64,000 nucleotides of DNA from Methyloradius palustris. GTDB lineage: Bacteria; Pseudomonadota; Gammaproteobacteria; Burkholderiales; Methylophilaceae. The notes below the pieces were generated by a model. It saw only the letters and a program-made list of their open reading frames with translations, did not search any database and was not told the origin of the DNA. Each line of letters begins with the position of its first letter. Position 1 is the first letter of the stretch. Positions 19,025 to 27,200 of this stretch are shown here, in pieces. Location of the stretch: the NCBI RefSeq assembly GCF_019703875.1, contig NZ_AP024110.1, positions 1,984,001-2,048,000 of the forward strand, given 5' to 3'. Made by a program: the position numbers and the translations under genes.

Positions 19025-21424
19025 TCATGCAGCCACCCTCTCTAGGAGACTCATATCATTTGGGTCATTCGCAGCAGGCCCATGCGGATTAGGGTCACGC
19101 ACGCCCCAGCACCATGTACCAAGATAGCTTTCTCCATACAGGGTTTCCAGAAACTCCAGCTTACGGGCATCGCCAATGGCATTGCCGTAGATCATGGAGG
19201 CACTTCGGCTGGCAGGGTCTACATCCTGCACACCTGCCCAGTAGTAGAGAATGCTGTTCAGGGTGGCATCACGTGCTGCGGGGTCGGTCTGGATGCCGTA
19301 TTGGGTGACGAGGGTTTTGAGTTGGCCTGTGGTATCTCGTGCCATGGCTTGTTGCAGGCTGGTGAGGTTGCCCCAGCCATCTAGGTCAGGCATGGCGGCG
19401 ATCTCGGCACTGACAGCAACGGAGGTGGTGCTGACGGTATTCATGGTGTTTTGTTTGAACCAGATGTCGTTGATGCTGCGGGTCTGGTTGGTAGTGGTGG
19501 TGTAGGTACCCAGCTCTCGTTGTTCATTGCCATTGGCGTCTAGCTGGTAGCCGATATTGCTCTGGCCGATGCCAGGGTTGCTAATGGTATAGGCGGTGCT
19601 GGTGTAGCCTAGGTTGATGCTTTGGACATTGGCCTGGGTGAGTGTCTTGAGTTCACTAATTTGACTGACGCCATCCTGGTTGGTGTCTTGCCATATCTGG
19701 AGGGTGCTGAAGGCAGTGTCTGTGCTGTCTATCTTGCCATCCTGGTTGCTATCTAAGTCGGCGAGTGCGGCAAAGCCGTTGGCGGCATTGGTGCCTGTGC
19801 TGAGTGCGGTGTTGTTGCCGAAGAGTTCACTGCCGTTGTCGATGATGCCGTTGCCATCGATATCGCGGACGAGCATGCCGTCATCGGCACTGGCCCAGGC
19901 AGTCTTCTGGGCAAAGCTGTTGCCGTCGTGGTCAAAGTAGACGCCATTGTCGAGGGTGGTGGTTTCTACACCGTCGCCATCGAGATCAAGGATGAGGGGG
20001 CTGGTAGTGCGCTCGGCCTGAGCGTAGGTACTTTGCCCGTTCTGTAATACTCTCGGGGCGACATTTTTGGGTTTATCGAGGGGGTCGGTATCCTTAAGAT
20101 TGATACCGAGGTCGCCGTTCTTGAAGTTGTTGACGGTGATGGTGTTACCAAATTTACTAGTAATTGTTAGAGTTACAGGCCCTGCATTAGGGTCACTTCC
20201 CGCAGTGTATGTATAAGTATGTGAGTTTGGATCACTGAACCAGGTCAAAGAACCATGACTTTGGTTTTTACCTCCTGTAAGTGGATCCGTGTAAAACGAA
20301 ATATCACCCTGACTACTTCCAGTACCATTATCTTCATCAGTTATATTATCAACGCCATCACCTGGCTTAAACCAGTAATGATCCTTGCCATGCCCTCCAA
20401 ACAAACTATCATTACCATGCCCCCCAGTTAGATCATCGTCGCCATCTCCACCATATAAAGTATCGTTTTCACTTCCCCCATATATAGTATCGTTCCCTAT
20501 ACCACCATAAGCTTTATAGGTCTTATGATCCATCATTATCATGTCATTACCCTTACCACCAAAAAACACTATGCCGTTAGTTGATGCATAGCTAGCAAGA
20601 GTTGGCATGTCTATTGTTGCTTCATCTAAGGTTTCATTGGCATCACTGCCATAAATAACTGCTCTATTTTCACTATCAAGAAATTTTATAGCCCCAGAGT
20701 TCCACAACTCATTGATTAAAGATTCCCTTTGATTAAACAAAGCAGCCACCCCATCTAATGGATGTGCTACTGGAGAGTTTTGGACGGCAGTTAAATAATC
20801 TGCATTTGTAAATGGTGAGGAGGAGTTAATGCTTACCGATCCTGCTGTAGTCACTTGAACCTCGCGGCCAATACCTGAAGGGTCGATTCTTGGTTCTAAA
20901 TATAGATTTCCTAAACCAGATATAGGGTTGCTAGATTTAAAGTCAAAACCTTCGTATCCTAGACCTCCAAAATCAGGCTCTATACCGTAATTGATGATAG
21001 ATCGAGTGCCATTCTCAGCCACGATAAATCTAGTCGAATCACTTAGCTTAAATGCTGTTGACTCCCATATATATGAACGTGCAAGAAAATCTGCATCTCC
21101 TTGACCATAGTCTGATTGAGTGATTTTCAACCCGTAATAATCCATACCATAAAAAGCTGCTAAATCAGCTTTAGTATAGACTCCAGCAGGAAGTACCTGA
21201 CCTAATAAAGGATTGCTATTTGGATTGAAAAAATTCTGAACGATTTCGAATTTATCAATGGTCGCAAATCTACCAGGGCCAGCCATATATTCATTGATAT
21301 CAACCGTAAATGGTTTTGTCACACCGCTCGCACGAATAAGACTATCACTTAGTATGTCTTGAGGCTTGGTTGTAGATCCATATAAATAAAGGTTGGTCAT
21401 TTCAACGATTGTTGGAAGGCTCAT
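19025..21424 (-). CDS. 799-residue effector-module protein without secretion tail (possible silent cassette)
   Basis: Residues 1-280 form an N-terminal domain that I do not recognise (VDINEYMAGPGRF, then LPAGVYTKADLAAFYGMDYYG). It is unrelated to the lipase domain. Residues 285-350 hold a small RTX block (GNDTIYGGSENDTLYGGDGD). A linker follows (GGKNQSHGSLTWFSDPN, then DLGINLKDTDPLDKPKN) that is similar but not identical to the lipase giant. Residues 466-785 are the EF-hand-like module, identical to the giant. The protein then leaves homology at HGPAA and stops after a short tail (NDPNDMSLLERVAA). It lacks the long RTX stalk and the common ~100-residue C-terminus, so as it stands it probably cannot use the exporter. 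The 163-residue membrane protein gene ends 21 bp upstream. I read it as an alternative N-terminal effector parked next to the carrier gene, but a functional short protein is possible. Confidence 0.85.
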   Translation of the reverse strand: MSLPTIVEMTNLYLYGSTTKPQDILSDSLIRASGVTKPFTVDINEYMAGPGRFATIDKFEIVQNFFNPNSNPLLGQVLPAGVYTKADLAAFYGMDYYGLKITQSDYGQGDADFLARSYIWESTAFKLSDSTRFIVAENGTRSIINYGIEPDFGGLGYEGFDFKSSNPISGLGNLYLEPRIDPSGIGREVQVTTAGSVSINSSSPFTNADYLTAVQNSPVAHPLDGVAALFNQRESLINELWNSGAIKFLDSENRAVIYGSDANETLDEATIDMPTLASYASTNGIVFFGGKGNDMIMMDHKTYKAYGGIGNDTIYGGSENDTLYGGDGDDDLTGGHGNDSLFGGHGKDHYWFKPGDGVDNITDEDNGTGSSQGDISFYTDPLTGGKNQSHGSLTWFSDPNSHTYTYTAGSDPNAGPVTLTITSKFGNTITVNNFKNGDLGINLKDTDPLDKPKNVAPRVLQNGQSTYAQAERTTSPLILDLDGDGVETTTLDNGVYFDHDGNSFAQKTAWASADDGMLVRDIDGNGIIDNGSELFGNNTALSTGTNAANGFAALADLDSNQDGKIDSTDTAFSTLQIWQDTNQDGVSQISELKTLTQANVQSINLGYTSTAYTISNPGIGQSNIGYQLDANGNEQRELGTYTTTTNQTRSINDIWFKQNTMNTVSTTSVAVSAEIAAMPDLDGWGNLTSLQQAMARDTTGQLKTLVTQYGIQTDPAARDATLNSILYYWAGVQDVDPASRSASMIYGNAIGDARKLEFLETLYGESYLGTWCWGVRDPNPHGPAANDPNDMSLLERVAA
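19071..20029. repeat. EF-hand-like module, copy B (end of the 799-residue protein)
   Basis: Identical to 15572-16530 as far as I can read. Similarity continues at lower level on the 5' coding side (linker with LKDTDPLDKPKN). On the 3' coding side it breaks sharply after the codons for HGPAA. Same strand and frame as copy A, so crossover between them would join the 799-residue N-terminus in frame to the RTX tail of the giant and delete 3499 bp. Confidence 0.92.
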
Positions 21425-21445
21425 AATCTATGTCTCGCTTTTATA

Positions 21446-21937
21446 TTAATCAAATAATGAATAAAGGGTTCCACAGCTACTTATGTAGTATGAGAATTCG
21501 CTATATCCTGCTTTAATTTCATCACCAACCTTTATTTTTAATGCAATCTTTCCGGTAACAAAATATGGGGAAAGTCCAGTTAAGCAGCCCCAAGCATTTA
21601 CAGTAAGCTTACCTTCAGAAACTTTTGCAACTCTAGAAACTTCACAGCAATTTGGATTTTTTTCAAAAACTTCTTCTAAGCTTGAATAGGGAACCTGGTC
21701 ATAAATTTTCTTATGATCTGAATCGTTAATAATATAAACAGGAGAATTAACAGTTCCTGATATTTCGCTGCCTTCATAAAAATTGAGTAAACGACTGACG
21801 GCTATTTCTATTCGCTCGTGGTCAGATAAAAATCTGAGTTTCTGGTAACAAAACCCAAAACAATTTAGGGTTAGAAATAATAAAATCAATAATTTAATTG
21901 GATTGTTTTTTATAAAAGTCATTATTTTTCTTCTCAT
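21446..21937 (-). CDS. Small exported or membrane-anchored protein, candidate immunity protein
   Basis: 163 residues; no family recognised. A basic start (MRRKIMTFIKNN) precedes one hydrophobic segment (PIKLLILLFLTLNCFGFCY, about 13-31), either an uncleaved anchor or a poor signal peptide. The rest is soluble with several Cys (NPNCCEVS, AWGCLTG, YISSCGT) that could pair in the periplasm. The start ATG at 21937 has GGATAGAG upstream; a second ATG five codons on is also possible. The gene sits 29 bp after the module fragment and 21 bp before the 799-residue effector, the same layout as the lipoprotein before the lipase giant. It is AT-rich: a sampled 60-base line has about 35% G+C. The immunity role is inferred from position and predicted location only. 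Confidence 0.7.
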   Translation of the reverse strand: MRRKIMTFIKNNPIKLLILLFLTLNCFGFCYQKLRFLSDHERIEIAVSRLLNFYEGSEISGTVNSPVYIINDSDHKKIYDQVPYSSLEEVFEKNPNCCEVSRVAKVSEGKLTVNAWGCLTGLSPYFVTGKIALKIKVGDEIKAGYSEFSYYISSCGTLYSLFD

Positions 21938-21966
21938 ACAACTCTATCCGCTTGGTTAGTTTATTT

Positions 21967-22368
21967 TTACGGAATGGCAGCGGCTGGCCCATGCGGATTA
22001 GGGTCACGCACGCCCCAGCACCAGGTACCAAGGTAGCTTTCTCCATAGAGGGTTTCCAGAAACTCTAGCTTACGGGCATCGCCAATAGCATTGCCGTAGA
22101 TCATGGAGGCAGTTCGGCTGCCGGGGTCTACATCTTGTACGCCTGCCCAGTAGTAGAGAATGCTGTTGAGGGTGGCATCGCGGGTATCGGGGTCGGTCTG
22201 GGTGCCGTATTGGGTGACGAGGGTTTTGAGTTGGCCTGTGGTATCTCGTGCCATGGCTTGTTGCAGGCTGGTGAGATTGCCCCATCCATCGAGATCAGGC
22301 ATGGCGGCAATCTCGGCACTGACAGCAACGGAGGTGGTGCTGACGGTAAGCAAAGTAATTTTACTCAT
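21967..22368 (-). pseudogene. Orphan fragment of the EF-hand-like module (133 codons)
   Basis: After ten novel codons (MSKITLLTVS) the sequence matches the C-terminal third of the module (TTSVAVSAEIAAMPDLDGWG through NPHGPAAAI) and then stops. Over about 365 bp I count roughly 25 mismatches to the two identical copies, about 93% identity, so this copy is older or escaped conversion. It lacks the Asp-rich calcium loops. A good AGGGA lies 7 bases before the ATG, so it may still be translated. It marks the upstream edge of the first cassette and is best read as the remnant of a lost effector gene. Confidence 0.75.
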
Positions 22369-22785
22369 GAAGCATCCCTGGTTTTATCGTTATTATTTCT
22401 TATGTCAGATTTTTATCTGATCATGGCAATTAAGGTCTGCTGACTTAACTTAACCGTTTTTTTATCTAGTTATTATGCTTTTGCTTGGATGGCTAACTGC
22501 AATTGTCATGCCATGTTTCAGAATTATCAGACTTTCCAAATCCCCAATCTAATTTGACATTTATTTTGACTCTCTGCTTTTAAACTTAAGTGTATGAAAC
22601 CACACCAAGTTTCTTTACATTACCTTACATTTATTAACATATCAGATAAGTGTGACAAACCCAATATTTATTTCATCATTTAAATGTTTGTTTACTATAG
22701 GTTAATCTTTTTAACCTATATGCAACTTTTGATTTTTGGCTTGCCCAGAATTGAGCATTAGGCGGCTGTTTTAGTGCAGAGGTGG
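22369..22785. other. AT-rich intergenic region, no gene seen
   Basis: About 417 bp between the TolC-type gene and the module fragment. I see no credible coding frame. It holds a perfect 9-bp inverted repeat with a 5-base loop at 22697-22719 (ATAGGTTAA / TTAACCTAT) without a T-tract on the minus side, so an operator or weak terminator is possible. A promoter for the cassette region would be expected here, but I cannot point to clear -35 and -10 boxes. Confidence 0.6.
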
Positions 22786-24135
22786 CTATTTTATGAGTAG
22801 TTGATTGATGCTGATGAGGTCAGCTTCACTAAGAGTACCGACAGCAGCTTTGAGTTTTAAGCCCTGGATTAAGGTGTCGTATCTGGCTTTGATGAGGTCG
22901 CGCTTTGCACTGTACAGTTGACGTTGAGCATTTAGGATATCAATGTTGATATGGATGCCATATTTATAACCTTGCTTGTTACCCTCAACTGCAATAGCAC
23001 TTGAATCTACAGCGGATTCCAATGCTTCTATCTGGGCTAATCCATTGATGATCCCTGAATAAGCTTGGCGTGCATCGGTGGCGGCTTGGCGTTTGGCTGT
23101 CTCCAATTGAGCTTGGGCTTTGTTTTTGTTGGCGATAGCTTCTATGACTTTTGAATTGGTCGCGCCGCCAGCAAATAAAGGGACAGTCACTTGCACCCCT
23201 GCACTGCTGGTAGTGGCATTGGTGGAGTAATCGCTGGGGAGTGTGAGGTTGTTAGAGGTGTAGTTCTGACCATAAGATGCAACGATATCTACGGTGGGCA
23301 AATACTCGGCACGGTTGCGATTCACTTCTGACTCTGCTGCTTTAACAACAGCTTCTGGTGCAAGCACGGCTGGGTTATTAATTCGGGCCTGCTCTATCCA
23401 AGCACCAACATCTTCTGGCTGTGGTTTGGGGATAATCTCGGTTTCTTTGAGTGAGGCTAAAGCCTCGGGAGCTTCGCCTACAATCTTCTCCAGTTCGGCC
23501 CGTTTGGCTTCTAAATCATTGAGGGCGGCAAGTTTTTGCGCACGCGCCAGATCAATACGGGCTTTCGCTTCATGCACATCGGTGATGGCATTAGTACCAT
23601 GCTCAAAACCTGCCTGGGCCTGCCCCATTTGTTCCGTAGCCGCATTCATTTGTGATTCAGCGACTGCTATTGTTTCATTAGCGACCAGTACATCAAAATA
23701 GGCTTGAGTCAGCCTTAATATGAGGTCTTGTTCTGCTTGGGTATAAAGAGCATGTGCCTGAGCCACGAGATATTCAGATTGCTGGTAGGCTACATAGTTT
23801 TGCAAGCGGAATAGTGGTTGCGTAAGTTGTAGATTCCAAGCCCAAGACTGTGTGGAACGTTTGACCTGAGTGGTGCTTGTAGCAGCACTGTATTCGGTAG
23901 ATGCATGATTGGCATTGTCGTTACCGTTGAGGTTAATCACTGGTAACAAGCCTGCCCTGGCTTGGGGTATCTTTTGTTCGGCAGCCTGTAAAGCATAGCG
24001 TGCTGAGTCAAAGGTGGGGTCATTGGCTTGGGCTGAGTGATAGACCTCCAGAAGATCGGCGGCCTGTAGCGTTGGACTAATCATTGCCACGATAACAATA
24101 GACAAACCATACCTTATATTTCTTCTTTTATTCAC
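22786..24135 (-). CDS. TolC-family outer membrane channel (copy 1, system A)
   Basis: 449 residues from a GTG. A signal peptide ends near residue 25 (MISPTLQAAD). The mature part has two similar halves typical of TolC: DLLEVYHSAQANDPTFDSAR at the start, an ALYTQAEQDLILRLTQAYFDV helix, and a second half with QVTVPLFAGGATNSKV and KYGIHINIDILNAQRQLYSA. It should form the trimeric exit duct for type I secretion. It is strongly similar along its whole length to the other TolC-type protein here (33161-34498), so they are paralogues. Unlike copy 2 it is not next to an HlyD gene; it follows the 2414-residue RTX gene and the shared hairpin, and its GTG lies 14 bp after that hairpin. Confidence 0.93.
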   Translation of the reverse strand: MNKRRNIRYGLSIVIVAMISPTLQAADLLEVYHSAQANDPTFDSARYALQAAEQKIPQARAGLLPVINLNGNDNANHASTEYSAATSTTQVKRSTQSWAWNLQLTQPLFRLQNYVAYQQSEYLVAQAHALYTQAEQDLILRLTQAYFDVLVANETIAVAESQMNAATEQMGQAQAGFEHGTNAITDVHEAKARIDLARAQKLAALNDLEAKRAELEKIVGEAPEALASLKETEIIPKPQPEDVGAWIEQARINNPAVLAPEAVVKAAESEVNRNRAEYLPTVDIVASYGQNYTSNNLTLPSDYSTNATTSSAGVQVTVPLFAGGATNSKVIEAIANKNKAQAQLETAKRQAATDARQAYSGIINGLAQIEALESAVDSSAIAVEGNKQGYKYGIHINIDILNAQRQLYSAKRDLIKARYDTLIQGLKLKAAVGTLSEADLISINQLLIK

Positions 24136-24149
24136 TTAAATACAAAGCG

Positions 24150-24181
24150 AGGCCGACATCATGATCAGATGATATCGGCCT
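24150..24181 (-). terminator. Hairpin between the 2414-residue RTX gene and the TolC-type gene
   Basis: Same 13-bp stem as at 3305-3337 (AGGCCGATATCAT / ATGATGTCGGCCT), with a 6-base loop (CTGATC). The flanking CGCTTTGTAT is the same too. It stands after the RTX stop and just before the next export gene. Conservation of stem, flank and position at two RTX genes suggests selection or a duplicated operon junction. Confidence 0.55.
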
Positions 24182-24256
24182 GCCGTTTCCCCTTTAGTAA
24201 TGATTTGTTACTGGTTACTTTTGTATCTTTTATATATTACTTACTAATGTTTCAGT

Positions 24257-27200
24257 TTACGACCAGTTTGCTGCCAGCACAGGCGCCAATTGAGCCTGAT
24301 ATGCAGGTGGCAATGAGGTCTGGCCCGCTGCTGGCGGAGTTAAGCCAGCCATCGCATTAACCAGGTTCTGTACCTGCGTATCAATCAGGGTGTGATTACC
24401 ATCTGCTGTAGCAATCTCTTCTACATGATAGGAAGAACCGCTATACCAATCCTGAATGATCGTTTTATCGGTAGTACCAATAACACTGATCTCAAGATTG
24501 TTGTCTGACTGGGTAAACCATAGCTGGTCATAACCAATGCCAGCACCAAATTTCAGCGTATCTACATTACTAGGATCAGAATTCTGGTCCCAGTCATATA
24601 CCGTATCCTGACCATCACCAGCGTTGAAAATATATGTATCATTACCTAGTTGGCCAGCAAGGAAATCATTCCCTGTACCGCCTGCCAAGGTATCGTTTCC
24701 ATCAAAGGACCATATCGTATCATTGCCAGCAAACCCTCTGAGCAGGGCATCCTGATTATCTGGAGGAGTGAGGTAATCATCGCCAGATAAAGAGGATTTA
24801 AGATACTCAGTGTTCAAGTAATCAGCATCCCAGACTGTACCGTTATTAAACTGTACAGTCTCAATGCGATAATCTGAACCATAGCTCCAGTTGAGTAGAG
24901 TCACCTGATCACTGGTTCCTGATATTCCAAGAATCAGATCGCTGCCTTGCGTGCTAAAGATAATATCGGATGAAGAGATGTTTTCCCCAAAACTTAGGGT
25001 ATCAGTATTGCCCGGGGTTGAGTCATACTCTCCGATAGTGTCTTGGCCATCACCGATATTAAATCGGTACAAATCATTACCAACCTGTCCAGCCAGATAG
25101 TCGTTGCCCGTACCACCTTCCAAGGTATCGTTACCAGCAAAGCCCCATAGAGTATCATTACCTGCAAAGCCCCTGACCAAAGCATCTTGGTCGTCAGGGG
25201 CAGTCAAATAGTCATCACCAGATAACAGGGCCTGGAGATACTGGGTATTCAAATAACCATTATCCCAAACAGTCCCATCAGCAAACTGGACATTCTCAAT
25301 ATAGTGATCCTGACCATAACCCCAGTCTGCGATTTTTACCTGGTCATCTGTTCCGCTGATTCCCAGAACCAGATCCACCCCTTGTAATGTAAAGCTTATA
25401 TCTGAGGCATTAATCCCTGCACCGAAATGCAAGGTGTCAATATTTCCAGGGGTAGCATCGTAATCACCAATGATGTCTTGGCCATCCCCCAGATTAAACT
25501 TGTAGGTATCGTTACCTGTTTGACCCATAAGGAAGTCGTTGCCTGCTCCGCCTTCAAGAGTATCGTTACCGGTATAACCTATGATGGTATCGTCGCCACC
25601 CAGGCCTTTCAGGTAGGCAGGATTGTCGTCAATGGCTGTGAAGTAATCACTGTCTTCAGTACCGTTAATGACGTTGCCGTTACCTGCTCCGCCCCCGTCT
25701 CCACCATTGCCACCATCTCCAGGGTCACCTCCACCGCCATCACCACCTCCGGCTACAAGACCTTCAATAGCTACCGCGTCCCAGATACTCCCATTTGCAA
25801 ACTCAATCTGCTGAAGCTTGTAACTCTGGCTAACTGTCCAGTTTTGGATCGTGATCTGATCAGTCGTGTTGGCTATACTTAGAATAAGATCGCTGCCATT
25901 GATAGTGAAACTGATATCGCTGGTTGAAATGCCTGCACCAAATTTCAATGTATCAACTGACGTAGTTGCGGTACTTGAATCGTCATAATTGTTGATAGTG
26001 TCCTGGCCATCTCCAAGGCCGAACAGATAAGTATCGCTACCACCTTGTCCGCCCAGATAATCATTACCTATTCCACCTTCCAAGGTGTCATTGCCTAGTG
26101 AACCGTAGATGGTGTCATTTCCAGTAAAACCTTTGAGCAGCTGATCATCCGTTGTATCTAAAGATAAATAGTCATCACCAGATAATTTGACTCTTAGGTA
26201 TTGGTCATTCAAATATGCACTGTCCCATGAAGTTCCATCTGCAAATTCGACCTGATCAAGACGATAGTCTTGTCCATAACCCCAGTTCTGGATTGTAATC
26301 TGATCAGTTGTGTTAGCTATACTCAAGATCAAATCACTGCCGCTAAGACCAATAGTGATATCACTTTCCGATATACCTGTACCAAACTTCAATGAGTCAG
26401 TAGCTGAATCATCATAGTTGTTAATAATGTCCTGGCCATCGCCTAGATTGAATATGTATGTGTCACTACCAGTTTGCCCATTCAGATAATCGTTGCCGAT
26501 CCCCCCTTCCAGAGTATCGTTACCTAAAGATCCGAAAATGGTGTCATTTCCGGCAAAGCCTTTAAGTATCTGATCATCCGTTGAATATGGAGATAAGTAA
26601 TCGTCACCAGATAACTTGGCTATCAGATATTCATTACTCAGATATGTGCTGTCCCATGTCGTCCCATCAGCAAACACGACTTGCTGATGACGATATTTTT
26701 GGTCAATATTCCAGCTCTGTAATATGACCTGATCGGTTGAAGCTCCTATACTCAATATAAGATCATCACCACTAACGCCGACAGTTACATCACTAGCTGC
26801 AATGCCTGTGCCGAATTTTAATGTGTCTATTGATGTAGTAGCTAAGTCATCATAATTACTGATAGTATCCTGACCGTCACCTAGATTGAATAGGTATGTA
26901 TCGCTGGCGCCGCCACCTGAAAGGTAGTCATTCCCTGCATTCCCTTCCAAGGTATCTTGACCCAGAGACCCGAATATTGTGTCATTACCTGCAAGGCCAC
27001 TGATTAATTGGGCATCGGTTGTAAAAGCAGAAATATAATCATCGCCTTCAGTACCATTAACCACTGTGGTACTGCCTGAACCACCGCCAGTACCACCATC
27101 GCCTCCTCCGGAATCACCAATGTTAGCCACGAAATCTTCAATTGCAGCTGCATCCCAAATACTGCCATTCGCAAACTCTATCTGCTGAATATGATAACTC

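Noticed and set aside
15583..19384. Identical 100-codon plus-strand frames at 15583-15885 and 19082-19384
   Set aside because: They are identical only because the module on the other strand is duplicated; nothing suggests that they are genes.
22697..22719. Perfect 9-bp inverted repeat as terminator of the TolC-type gene
   Set aside because: No T-tract follows on the minus strand and the stem is AT-rich; kept only as a possible operator.
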